Source: Eremophila alpestris peregrina (Eukaryota > Chordata > Aves > Passeriformes > Alaudidae). From it: a stretch of DNA of 64,000 bases. The translations under genes and the position numbers were made by a program. The notes under the pieces were generated by a model, which was not told the DNA's origin, did no database searches, and saw only the letters and a list, made by a program, of their open reading frames with translations. Position 1 is the stretch's first letter. Each line of letters begins with the position of its first letter. The stretch is from positions 10,644,518 to 10,708,517 of the forward strand of contig WMCF01000003.1 of NCBI GenBank assembly GCA_009792885.1, written 5' to 3'. Of the stretch, positions 1 to 11,800 are shown in pieces.

Positions 1-2644
1 TTTGTTACCCACAGACTTCCATTACATGTTGACGTGCCCCTTTACTTATGAACAGTTACTTGGGACGTGATATATGTCAATCATTTTCTATGTAGGTATT
101 AGTGGTAGAAATGGTAGTGTTAGGTTAATTGTGGTCTTAATCTTAAAGATCTTTTTCAATTGAAATGATTCTATAAACTTACAACAGGTTCTATAATCAT
201 TTACATTAGTGTCTGGAAATTCCACCACAACCATTGTCCTGGAATAGGAACTGTGTCTTTTGAGGATCCGGTGTTCTATGCAATTGCTCTCAGTACTGCT
301 TTTGTTTTCCTTCACCACAGACACACGTACTGAGTAGAGTAGCTTGTTTTATCTCACAGTACTTTCTTTTATATGTCCCATGTCCAGTGTTTTCATTATC
401 CATTCAAAAAGTTCATATGCTTGCCAAAATTCTCGACACATGTCTGGTACGGCAAAACAATTCAAATTCTTCTACCCATCTGCTGTTTGCAGATCTTATA
501 ATTGCCACTTAAGCCTAAAGACAAAACAGTCAGTATGCAATCAGATTTGATGCTCAAGATTGCCTGTTATTAATGTAAGGCATGTCAATGAAGGGGAAAT
601 TGTACTTATCTGCTCTTATGATTCAGAAAGATAAGAAATTAGATGAAAAGAAATGCAAATGTTTCCATCCAAAGAAAATTTATTATAGATCAAGAGACAA
701 AAAATATCTGACTTTAACCAAAGGGAGAAATCTTAGGTGGTAATGTCAAGAAAAGAGAGTAAAATCTTAAAGTATTATTTCTTTTCAGACGTTATTTCAA
801 TTTAAAAAAAAATTCTTCAAGACCTATTTCTATAGGTTTTAAAGGCTACTGAAGGATGGATCCCACCACACTCTTCTATTTTCAAAAGATGTGGTGGTTG
901 ATTCCAAACAAAAAGGCATTTTAGTTTTTATACCTCTTTCACTAAATGTCAATGAAACTCTTTCAAAGTCTTTCACAGTCACTAAAATGGCTAGTTTTGT
1001 AATGGTGTTGAAATCTAATAGGTTTATGTATAAATTTCTGCCATATTATTTTTAATATTGGATGGAAAAAAGATTAACCTAAGTTTCAGTGATCAATGAT
1101 TATAATTCAGCATCCAGATAATAATAATACATACCTTCATGTCCAATCAGATTTATAGAAGGTTCAAGATTTCATATTTCAAATCTAACCCATACCAGAA
1201 TTAATCCTTCTGCTATGAAAGATCATGTCTTGCAATGTTTCAGGTGTCATGAAAAATTAGCCATTAACTTCTAATGTTGTTTTTCTCCTGAAGAAATGTA
1301 AAAAATCCCAAACAAAATTTTGCAATTTAATGTCTTACTGCAGAAAAGAAAAGCAAACAGTAGTGTAGATGTTGTCTAGGCATTCCAACTGGGTAAGCAC
1401 TTCCTTTTTACAGAATATCTGTTTTGAAAATATGGTCCAGGCCAAAACATCACTCATATTTTTGTTTTTTCTAGAATATTTGATATGCCTTTGCAAGTTT
1501 ATGCTTTTAATATGATCTTGTTACAAAGCAACAACTCTTAATTCTTAAGAGACAGATCTGTTTTGATAAAATTTGTCAGAGAATTCATGGCTTGAAGGAC
1601 AAGAGATAGCAACTTGTCAGTATTACATTGAGAAACTTTGGAGAAGAAGGGAAAAATTTGTGTTCAGAAAGGACCTTTTGTTTATTTGTTTTACAGACAC
1701 AAAGAAGCATTTTGCAATCCAAAAACACACTGTAGAAAAAAGGAAAGCAGTTGATTATTTTGTCATTCAGTAATGTCATGGTATAATTTTATTTTTCATT
1801 ATTACAACAGAAAGTCATGTTTTTGGAGTTCTTTAGTGTATCTAGCCTTCATGTGACAGAAAGCAAAAAAATCGTGTATAAAACAATAGAAATGAGAAGA
1901 ACTCAGCAGTTTCCTTAAACTAAGAATACCTTTAACTAACTTATTGAGAATTTTATTAAGAAATATATACTTCTTGCAATTTGTCACAGAAATGTTACCT
2001 CCAATGACAGCAAGACATACCCCTCTCCACAGCAAGCTTCATTTCACTATCAAAGAATAACAATGCCTGCAAGGTATGAACAGAACATTCCTTCCATTTT
2101 TCAGCTCTGTCACACTCTTTTATGTTTTGTTCATAAAGGCAACTGTCTTGCTTGATGTATCATATAGATGTTCTCACCTGCTTGTTGTCATTCAGCTGCT
2201 AAATGAGAAGAATGAATATGTATAATTCTTTCAAAATTGCATTATAATGACACAATCTGGCATATTTTATTATACATCCCGGTAGACCCTGATTGTTTTG
2301 TGCAGTTGGCTTTCAAGTTACACTACTTGGGTTTTGATAGCTCTTGCCAACTTCCTCAATGCAAATACTAAAAAGTGAAAGCAATGGGAAAAGTTTTTAA
2401 GCATAGACTTGATAGAGGGATAAAGGTAACATTTCATTCTTTATCACTCATTAGAACATAATATAAGTTTGCTTTAACATATGAGGGTTTTTCTAAATAT
2501 ATATTTTAGGTGCCTGAGTAAATGACAGAAATAGTCTGCCTTACACGTGGGAAAACAAACATTTCAGGTTTGATTTCCTCATAGGGATTTCTTCTGTTTT
2601 TGAGTAATTAATTGCCAACTTTGGTGCCATGAAAATATATTGTG
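1..2644. other. Intergenic or intronic AT-rich DNA, no gene seen
   Basis: The open frames here are under 80 codons, have no recognisable protein motif and overlap on both strands, as expected by chance. I see no repeat element, RNA gene or promoter. Confidence 0.7.
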
Positions 2645-2701
2645 TTAGTAACTTCTGATGTGGTTAGTAACTTCTGATGTGGTTAGTAACTTCTGATGTG
2701 G
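2645..2701. repeat. 19-bp tandem repeat, three copies, at an LTR edge
   Basis: The unit TTAGTAACTTCTGATGTGG occurs three times without a mismatch, at 2645-2663, 2664-2682 and 2683-2701. The last five bases of the unit (TGTGG) coincide with the terminal bases of the adjoining LTR. The triplication therefore seems to include the insertion junction and probably arose after the LTR inserted. Confidence 0.95.
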
Positions 2702-3273
2702 TTTAAACCCAGCCAGCAGCTAAGCGCTGTGCAGCTGCTCACTCACTCACTCATCAGTGGGATTAGAGAGAAAGGAAATGTGAAATCTAAAAAATTTATG
2801 GGTTGACGTAAAGACAGTTCAACAGATAAAAAACCACTGCCTATGTAGCAAAGTAAAACAAGGAATGAATTCCAGTGCTTCCTGTGGGCAGGCAGGTGTT
2901 CAGCCACTCCCAGGAGAGCAGAACCCTATCACACATAATGGCAACCTGGGAAGATGGATGTCATCACTCCAATCTTCCCCCCTTTTTGTTCCCCCACTTT
3001 ATACACTGAGCATGGCATCGTAAGGTCTGGAATATCCCTTTGGTCAGTTGGGATCAGCTGTCCTGGCCGTGTCTCCTCCCAGTCTGACATGTATCCCTGA
3101 TATTTGTGCCAGCATGGTAGTATGAAAAACAAAGCCTTGGCTCTGTGTGAGTCCTGCCCAGCAATAACTAAAACATCCTTATATTATTAACACTGTGTTC
3201 CCCACAAATTCAAAACATGGACCTTTACTAGTCGCTCTGAAGGAAATTAACTACCCCAGACAAAACCAGCACA
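2697..3273 (-). mobile_element. Avian endogenous-retrovirus LTR, minus strand, near full length
   Basis: Read on the minus strand the element starts TGTGCTGGTTTTG at 3273 and ends TTTAAACCACA at 2697, so it has TG...CA ends. It carries a TATA-like GTATAAAG near 3005-2998 and the block with CTGACCAAAGGGATATTCCA typical of a common avian LTR. The family (ERVL or ERVK type) cannot be fixed by eye. The flanks (TTCTGA on the left, GTGATG on the right) give no clean target-site duplication, possibly because the left edge was triplicated. No internal retroviral gene adjoins it, so it looks like a solo LTR. A second copy in opposite orientation starts at 3541. Confidence 0.85.
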
Positions 3274-3540
3274 GTGATGTTTAGCTTTTTAAGGGTTTCT
3301 GCTGAAGTCATTACCTCTTTTACCCAGTTTTTTTTGACTCCAGTTCTAGTCATCATAAAAGGAAGCTGAAGTACTTTGTGAGACATGTACAGCACCAATA
3401 TAAACACCAATCCTTCTAAAAACCAATCATTAGAGTTTTAAAATTATTATCATTATTATTAATAGTAGCTGGTTTAACTGTTTGCTTATTTGTTTTTATT
3501 TTTTTTAAATCCTACAAAGGTTTTCAAATTGGTAGCTTGA
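3274..3540. other. Spacer between two head-to-head LTRs
   Basis: AT-rich DNA with an ATTATTATC run near 3445 and a T-rich run near 3500. It holds no retroviral gag, pol or env-like frame, so the two LTRs do not bound a provirus. Confidence 0.7.
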
Positions 3541-3990
3541 TGTACTGGTTTGGGCTGGCATACAGATAAATTTCTTCACGGTTGTTGGTAGTTGGTGGTT
3601 TGGATTTCTGATGAAAATGGTGTTAACAAGAGAGTGGTGTGTTATTGGTTGCTGAACATTACTTGCACAAGGTCATACAGCCCCACCAGTGAGTAGGCTG
3701 GGAGTGCATAAGGACATGAAAGGGGACACAGGCAGGAAAGCTGACCCCAGCTGTCCAGAGAGACTCCCAGACCATACAAGATTCTGCTCAGCAATAAAAG
3801 CTGCAAGAAGAATAACAAAGGGGGCATGCTCAGAGTTGTGGTGTTTATATTCCTAAGCAATCATGACACACGATGGAGCCTGAATTAGCGAATTAATTCC
3901 TTGGAGGTTTCTTTGCTTGTAAGCACAGCTTTTTCTTTACATTTTAGACTGCCTCTGACCCCCATCTTGCTATCTTTCTCTCTCCTAAAT
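3541..3990 (+). mobile_element. Second LTR of the same family, plus strand, internally deleted and 3'-truncated
   Basis: It starts TGTACTGGTTTGGGCTGG at 3541 and keeps the family blocks in order: TTTGGATTT, the 'gtaggctgggagtgcataagga' region, CAGGACAGCTGACCCCA-like sequence, ATGCTCAG and a TATA-like AATAAAAG at 3793-3800. Near 3888 it jumps from the 'gatggagcctg' block to the 'gaattaattcctt' block, missing the 'ctgaacacctgcctgccc' block present in the minus copy. Similarity fades at about 3990, before the expected 3' end. The 3' limit is approximate. Confidence 0.75.
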
Positions 3991-6900
3991 TTATCATCAA
4001 GCTATGATATAATTAATTAATGTATTTTCTCTTCCACAACATTAGTCCATTAAGGAATGTCCTAATTAAACTATCTTTTGTGTCCCAATAAATACCTCCT
4101 TGCAATTTAATACTGGGACTTCATCTTTTAGCCCTTATAGTATTCTCAGTAATATTTTCACTTTAAAAAATCAGAGAAAATTTACATGTGAAATCCAGAT
4201 GTACATCTAGATCACCACTTAAATATCTGGAACTGTTTCCTGTCATATACTAACTCTTTAATTTAGAATGTTGGGTGACTGACAAGGTCTTTTCATGCTT
4301 TACTTGCTTTTTTTGGATTCTCCTTGCCAGTACTGGTACTACTATTGACAGGCTAACTTTAAGCTCAACAAATATCTAGGAAAAAAGTTCAAGGATTTTT
4401 ATTAGCTCTTCATGGTTTAGTATTTTTTCAATTATTTCAGCAGTAAAAGATAGCTTTACTAAAAAGACCATCATGCAATACTTCTTGTGAAAAGAGTGAA
4501 GCATTTGCTTCCCCTGGCCATTTTAATACCTTCTTACTTATTCTGAAGTCTTTAGAACTAAATATCATTTTATATAGTTCAGCAAATCTATTACCTAATA
4601 CTTGTAATTCTGTGAAACATGTCATGCTGAATGGGAGCTGTCATGTGTAAAGAGAAATTTTCCAATGGAAATTCTGCTAGTTAAGAAAATATTGCATAAA
4701 AGATCTCAGATTTAAACCTAGAAAAGCATTTTAGACAAAACTGAAATAGAATGAAATAAAAGAAATTCTGGAAGGTTGTTAATCTTGAGTGGAAAATGAC
4801 AAAGGTGTTTTTAAGCTTGAATTTAAAATATTAATGTGCTTAACAAAAAGAAATCATAAATTATGCAATTAGGTGATATCATTCAGTGATAAAAGTGTGA
4901 TAAGGGTGATAAAACATTTTTCTATAAATTACTTTTTTATGAAGACTGAAAAATACAGCCCCCCCTTGCAAATAAAAGCCCAAATAAACCTATTTCATCG
5001 GTATTTCATTGAAATTCGAGATCTAATGGAAATATAATTTACTTTTTTTGTTTTATCCAGGGCATACATGTCAACACCCAATTTCATTTTATCTCCCCAC
5101 CTTCTTTTGAATCTTGTCGATATAATCACCTGTAAATGCAAAAATAACGGCACCTTTTCAGCTTATTTTTAAATCATCATCACCCTGAAGTGCCACAGGT
5201 ATGCTCATGCTCAGTCTTTACCTCCCCAGGCTACTGCCCTCCTTTCTTCTGAGGCAAGCCATCTTCAGCTTCACCACACCACAGCCCTGTGTCATCCATT
5301 CCTCGACAAGAAGGTTACCTGTTAGCCGATTTATATCTGAAACAAATTAATGTTTAAAATATTAGACATGGATGGAGCAATGCACCAGCTCTTTCTGTCA
5401 GTTGAAACCAGGAAGGCATAGCCACATAAGCCTATCAAATAAAGTTTTTCCTGTAACCTTTGGTTGAAAGTTCTTCCCCCACAGGCATGAGCCCTCAGTA
5501 AGATTGCTGGCTTACTTCTGTTTACCTCTACTGTCAGGGCTCATTCTGGCAAACTCAGGTTCTCAAACCACATCCTTGCTTGAAATTTAATTGTTCAAAA
5601 TCACCCTCACTTCAAACTGCCCATCATAAATGTACACATATCTCTCCTTTCTAAAAGTGCACACTGTTTCTAACAAGCAGAAAATCATTCTGTGGTTGAA
5701 ACAACGTGACTTTTTCCAGCTTTATGACTACCTGACAGATTACAGTAGCATAATCACAGTATGCTGATATTTTCTGAACTCTGTTTCAATCAGAAATCCT
5801 GACATACAAGAAGTAATTGAGAACAAATGTTACGCTACCATTGAGGTTTTCCAGGACTGAGCATATTTCAGTTTCTTTTCTACCCAGAAGAGGCCATTGG
5901 CTCACCAATAATTGAAATACCAGTGATCCTCATCTGTTTGTCAATTTGCAAACTAAACAGAAGCTTAACCTACTTCTGTTATGCCAGTCTGTTGATGCTT
6001 TTCCAGCAATGCAAACCATGATATGAACTGGCTGTGATTCACCCATTGGAAAGAGGTTGAGCCAAACATCACTTTCTGCTTCTGGCAGCAAAGCAGGATT
6101 TTAATATGCTTAGCTTCAGAACAGGCTGGAAAAAAAATGAAGAAACAAAAAAATTCTCAGGTCTCAGCAGCATTTTACCAAAATAAAATGTACCTTTAAT
6201 AAAAATTAAAATGTGTTTGTCCATCAACTCATGTGACTCAACACGTGCCTCTCCTGGGTGCAGGTAGAACCAACGTCCTAAAATTTTGGGGTGAATATAT
6301 GCTTTCTGTTATCCCTTCAGGCTGTATTATCACCCTTTAAAGGACACCGTTTTCTATCCTAATGATGCTAGACCACTATCATTATCAGAAAACCAAACAA
6401 CAGAATTCCTCTAGGCAATAAGTCATTAGATAGTTTTCCAGGGCTGAAGGAAAACGCACTTGTTTTGAAAACTAATGGCAAGCCAATGTTGCATATTCTC
6501 ACTCCTGAATAACCACAGATTCTAAATGCAGCTCTTGACTCAAGTAAGTTCAGCTATTTCACACAGATAATAGTGTTTTGTCATCCCTGTGGCCATGTTA
6601 TCAATATGTGTGTTACACATGTTGTGAACATTCCAACATACATGTTCAGTTTCTTTCATCTGTATTTATGATCTGTCTGCTTATCTTCTGAGCCTCTAAA
6701 GAATAATTCTTCAAAGATTGTTTGCTCTCTTTATCCATTATGTATTAAAAAAAAAAAAAGAAAAAGAATACAGAGACAGAGAGACGTGTTGTTCTTGAAG
6801 TAGGTAATAAATAAATTTCAAGAATTTGGTCCTTAAATCAAATATACCATTTTTATATTTGTGTGTTATGTGTTTACAAGTATCACAGCAGATAAACCCT

Positions 6901-8695
6901 TTCCCATGAAAAACAGGGGCAAATAGAAGAATTTTGCAGACTGCCAGTTAGCCAACTCCTCCAAAACACTCTGAAACACAAACACTGTACATTTTGAAAT
7001 AATTTTCAGTATATCCAAATATCTGCTGTATCCAAATGCTCAATCCTTTCATAAAGCAGGTGGTGTTTTTATTAGCTTTTGTTTTCATAATTATAATCAT
7101 ATACACTGTAGAATTTTATAATTAAGAAACATTTTTAATATATATTTATGTTTTATTGTAACCTTACCTGAAGTCTAATTGATATATATTGAGACTCTAT
7201 ATTGAAAATTTTTAAAAATATTTAGTGGATTTGAATTTACTGGCTGTCTGGGTTGATAGTTATTTTTTTCCAAAACAGCTTATGTTTTCTAGGAGCTAAA
7301 CTTATTCCAGAAATATCTTGAATACCACTATTTATTCACTAGTGAAGAAGTGAATGAAAAAAAAAACATTAAAAATAATTTTTCTTGTCTTAAAAAATTC
7401 AATCCTTTGAGCAAAATTTGGCATTTATATTATCCTAAACAGAAAGAAAATAATTTTTACTTACTGCCTACAAATACTATGTTTCTCATAGAATTAAAAT
7501 TTCTGAGACATGCCTGTACTAGGATAAACTACACTTTCAAATAGACCCAGTCAAAATATCTTTTACAGGGAAGGAAATTAGACAGGTAAGGAACAACAAA
7601 TGAGCTGAACTTTGTCCTCAAAGAAAATTGGTTTTTCCTTTTCAATTTCATTTCAAAGAGATCTGACAACTGTCGCTTTGAACAAACTTTAACAGCACAA
7701 TATCCTTTGTGCAAGTTTCTCCCTGTCAGCTTTTCCATTCCAGCAGGAACTTAGAACAAAGTGTACACTGCCCTTTTAGTTGAGAACTTCATCAGTTGAA
7801 TGAACACCAGTATAGTGCAGTGAAATTGAGGGCATACTCTCTCTGTGAATCTAAACAGTGTAGTCTCTCAATAAATATAACTTCTCTATCTTTTACAAAA
7901 ATAAACTAACCATCTGTCCCTTCTCACATTTTCACTGTTCTCCTGTGTTTACTGAAAATGAAAAGCCATCTGAAAATCCAGTTGTTTAAACATAGGTGGG
8001 TTAGCAAACAGTCCTCGTTGCACCACGTCTTTTTCTTTTTCAGAATAAATCTGAACTTACTCATTGCCAATGCTTCTGAAACCTATCTATGGCCCAAAAA
8101 GTTCTTTTGCTTTTATTTTCTTAAGAAAATGCTTATGTCAATAAAAAATAAAATTTAACCAATTGAATAAAAGAAAAAATTGTAGAAAATCCAGAATTTT
8201 CTTAGAGGGGTTTAAAAACAATGCATTCAAGGGGTGAATCACATTCATGTCACAAAATTGTGTCATCCATACCCAACTAAGTCCAGCACTATTGGACATT
8301 CTTAGAAGCAGCACTCTCTCAGGAGTACTTACGAATTATCAAGTTTGAGAATGCTGTTTAACATTCATGTGCAGTCTACACACTGTGACATATTTCAGTG
8401 AGACATGGAAAACAATTCTCCAATATGTCTTCCAGCTTTTCTTCTATACACTTATCTCACATAATAGAAGCAGAATGCTGTTTGAAAAACTTCATTGGTA
8501 AAACAGAAGAAGAAATGCTGTTTAAATGATCAGACCCTGAGTGGATCTCAATTCATGAGAACTCTCCAAACAAATAAAATACAATAGAACATTACATTAA
8601 AATAAGTATTGGAGAGTTTTTTCCTAAAGATTTTAATGTTTGGGTGTATCCAGCTCTTTCAAACACAATTTACTCATCAGCTCACTAATTCTGAT
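3991..8695. other. AT-rich DNA, no gene seen
   Basis: It contains a poly-A run near 6747-6770 and scattered AT-rich low complexity around 7080-7230. A 10-bp inverted repeat (AACTCTCCAA at 8560-8569, TTGGAGAGTT at 8609-8618) is unexplained. Short frames on both strands resemble nothing known. Confidence 0.65.
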
Positions 8696-8756
8696 CACTG
8701 GAACAGGTTGCCAAGAGCTGTGAAATATTCATCCTTGGAACTACTTCAGAAGCAGT
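8696..8756 (+). mobile_element. CR1 LINE fragment (3'-UTR piece)
   Basis: CACTGGAACAGGTTGCC followed by 'atccttggaactacttcag' matches the CR1 3' region, in the variant with a 'ccttggagatattcaaaag' tail. It breaks off without the terminal octamers. It lies about 145 bp upstream of a larger CR1 in the same orientation, so it may be a separate insertion or part of a rearranged one. Confidence 0.6.
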
Positions 8757-8899
8757 TTCTGTAACCTAGAACTTTAGATTCTGTAAATTTCATCATAAGG
8801 ATATGTACCTGAAACATTGGCCTGTAAAACAGTAGAATGTTTATCTGAGAAAATTTGATAGTATTACAGAGAAGGTGTAGCATCCAATAGCATTGCCAA

Positions 8900-9511
8900 A
8901 TCATATCCTGGGCTGCATCCAAAGCCCTGTGGGCAGCAGGGCCAGGGAGGGGATCCTGCCCCTCTGCTCTGCTCTGCTCTGCTGAGACCCCACCTGGAAC
9001 CCTGCACCCAGCTCTGGGTGCCAGCACAGGAAAGGCATGGAGCTGTTGGAGTGACTCCAGGGGAGGGCCTTGAAGATAATCAGAGGGGTGGAGAACCTGT
9101 CCTGTGAGGAAAAGCTGAGAGAATTGGAAGTGTTCAGCCTGGAAAAGATAAGGCTTCAGGGTGACCTAATTCTGGCCATCCAGAACCTAAAAGAAACTTG
9201 CAGGAAAGACAGAGAGAGACTATTTACATGATCATCTAATGAGAGGGAGGGAAGAACAGATTAAAACTGAAAGAAAGTGTATTTAGAATGGATATTAGGA
9301 GAAAATTCTCTCCTGTGAGGGTGGTGAAGCACTCACACAGGTTGCCCAGTAAGTTTGTGAATGACTTACCATACATGGAGGTGTTCAAGGCTAGGTTGGA
9401 TGGGGATTGGAGCAACCCGGTCTAGTTTAAGTTGTCCCTGCACACAGCAGGGAAAATGGAACTAGGTGATTTTCAAGTCCCCTTCGAATCCAAACTGTTT
9501 TATGATTCTAC
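8900..9511 (+). mobile_element. CR1 LINE, 5'-truncated 3' end
   Basis: It begins in the last part of ORF2 (ATCCTGGGCTGCATCCAAAG), then follows the CR1 order: CACCTGGAACCCTGCACCCAGCTCTGGG, the 'gttcagcctggaaaagataaggct' block, 'ggatattagga', 'gtgagggtggtgaagcact', 'gtgttcaaggctaggttggat' and a 3' end TTTTATGATTCTAC. It has stops and indels throughout and is a dead copy. A short pentanucleotide array, (CTCTG)4, has grown at 8962-8981. Confidence 0.95.
8962..8981. repeat. (CTCTG)4 microsatellite inside CR1
   Basis: There are four perfect CTCTG units where the CR1 pattern has a single 'CTCT..GCTCTC' stretch, so this is a local expansion after insertion. Confidence 0.85.
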
Positions 9512-11559
9512 AACTCAGCAGTTTTATTTTTCAAATATATAATAAATATGGATTTTTGGGGTGTATTTTCTGTGTGGATAACACTAATAAGTTTAGAAAG
9601 GTCACAAAATATTTTCGTTGCAGACAAAGTAGCATTTAATGATATATTTACCAGTTGACCTGTATTTTTTTTTCCCAGATTTTTGTATAGTGGATGAAAT
9701 TCTCCTTTCCTTCTTATCAAATCTGGCAATTTTTGATTGATGCCATTCCTTTCTCAGCTGCAAATGTAGAGCAACTAAAAATAAGACAATAGAAGTAGTT
9801 GAAGCTTTCACATTGATCTCAATCAAAGCTAGGGAATACTGATCTTAAATCTAGAATATATAGGATGGAAGGTAGAAATTTATAACAAAGACATATCTAC
9901 AAATGGCTGTCATATTGTGAAAATATACATAAAAAGCATGAGTGCTTCATTCAAACCAGAGCAGGGAGTACTTCAGAAGGCTTACTCTTCTTTAATGACA
10001 GATGTATGCTATAGGATGTCTTCATGGTCTACTGAACCAGTATGTATTTCAGCTATTAAAAGGAATATTTTATGTATTTATTCAACAAAGCAAAACAGAC
10101 ACCAGGAAGCAATTCCAGACTGTATTCATCCATATGCCATTTTACATGGCCTTTCACCAGTAGACTGGAATGGCTCTTTAGGAGCTGCTTTGGTTAATCA
10201 GGACATTAAGCAGTACAGATAATGCTTCCTGGATAAAACTCTGTGTTAATATACTAAAGGAAATGTACTGCCACTGTAGACTATTTTAAATTGGCTTTTT
10301 ATATAGAGTACATGATGTTGTGTGCAGCTAGTTCAAATTTAATTCTAGTTTGAGAGGCTGTGTTTTTGACAAGTGAAATGTTTGGAATTTAAAATCACAT
10401 GTTATATATCTTTATTGTCTTCAGTTTGCCTAATATAACTCAAGAACAGTTCCGTTGGAAATCAGTATGATGTCTTTTGACAATAGATCTATTCCAGTTG
10501 CACCTCTTGTCACAGAAGGAAGGATTATTAAATGCAAATTTTATAAGAGAAATGGTACAGAATAGGGTGATCAAACAAATTTCACCCCACTTAAAATCTG
10601 TTTGTATATTTTAAGTAGCAGTAAGACCTTCTCTCATGAATACTATCTGTACTTGACAAATTAGCAAGTAAGACTAATGTGAAATCGGCATATTTGTATA
10701 GATGGAAAACATTAAATCCATTCCCATGAATGCCTGAAAGCAACGAAGTTTCCTCATTTGTTGATGAGCATTCCTAGTTCTTGCTGGGGATGAATAGTTC
10801 AGGGATATTCTCTTACTTTTTTTTTTTTTTTCCAAGAAATAAACAGCAAAATTGAATGTGCTTGGAAATACTTCCAACTGTAGCATCTTCCTAACCATAT
10901 ATTATCCACATAGTATTACTCCCATTATCTTGTTTCTCTTTCAATTCTGTTCCTGATGAATGTTTTGCAACTTTGATAAATATACTTCTACATATGTATG
11001 CATATTCCTTTCAATTGGGTAAAATAGTCTCCCTCATGTGGCAAATCTTACCAAAATATTTTGAAATATTTTCAACATTCCTCCTTAAAACAGGTTTTTA
11101 AGCAAAACAAATCAAAACTAGAAACAGTGACAGAGTCTCAATGACACATTTCTGGACAACAATATTCTTTATGGAGTATGTAGAAGATACAGAGTATCTA
11201 TTCAGCTTGTGTTTATAATGAAAATCCATTTCAAGGTGAACAAACTGATCATCTAAATAAATGTCACTGTGAACATGTTACTCTCCTGAAACACTGCAAA
11301 ATGAAATGGGCCAGTCTTTGATTACATAAATGTCCAAGGCAAAGCACTCATCAACTAAAAAAAAAAGAAAAAAAATCCATAACATCAAAGTGAAGGAGAA
11401 ATGCTTTGTTCCAGGCTTGTTTGGGATTGGTTGGTTTTTGGGTTATTTTGGGTGAGAGGGTGGTGATATCAGTGTAGTTGCTTAATTTTCCATTTCTTTT
11501 GTTCCAGACTATTCCAAATCCGACTCTGAGAGGGTGTTTTTTTCTTTCACAAGTGCGAA
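9512..11559. other. AT-rich DNA, no gene seen
   Basis: A 101-codon plus-strand frame at 9917-10222 has no recognised motif, and I treat it as chance. There is a poly-T run near 10819-10833. Nothing else is supported. Confidence 0.65.
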
Positions 11560-11800
11560 ACTAAAGCTTTGAGCACTCAGTTGCCATGGAGACAAAAAAG
11601 ACAGAAATAGTTTATGTATTTCAAAAGCTGTCAGCCTATATGCTGTGGATTTTGATAACTAAAGCTAAACATGAACCATCTTTTTTAAAAACCATTGTGA
11701 CATTTATTACCATGCATGACTGTTGCTAGGGAAAACAAGGCACCATTTTGTTTAGCTTTTTGCCCATCGGTTTTATAAACATTTGGGATTTCAGAATCAA
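11560..11800. promoter_or_regulatory. Candidate conserved non-coding element with two RFX-like X-boxes
   Basis: GTTGCCATGGAGAC (11580-11593) and GTTGCTAGGGAAAAC (11722-11736) resemble the X-box bound by RFX factors (GTTGCC followed by a degenerate half-site). They are about 130 bp apart. The DNA between them is more balanced in composition than its surroundings and rich in TAAT/CATG-type motifs. That it is an enhancer or is conserved is inference; only the motif matches are seen. Confidence 0.35.

Noticed and set aside
2691..3279. Target-site duplication around the minus-strand LTR
   Set aside because: The flanks share only a partial TGATG that would require shifting the LTR ends away from TG...CA.
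2697..3990. The two LTRs as a provirus
   Set aside because: They are in opposite orientation and the 267 bp between them has no retroviral sequence.
8560..8618. 10-bp inverted repeat as a hairpin or terminator
   Set aside because: The loop is 39 bases and the context is eukaryotic AT-rich DNA; chance is likely.
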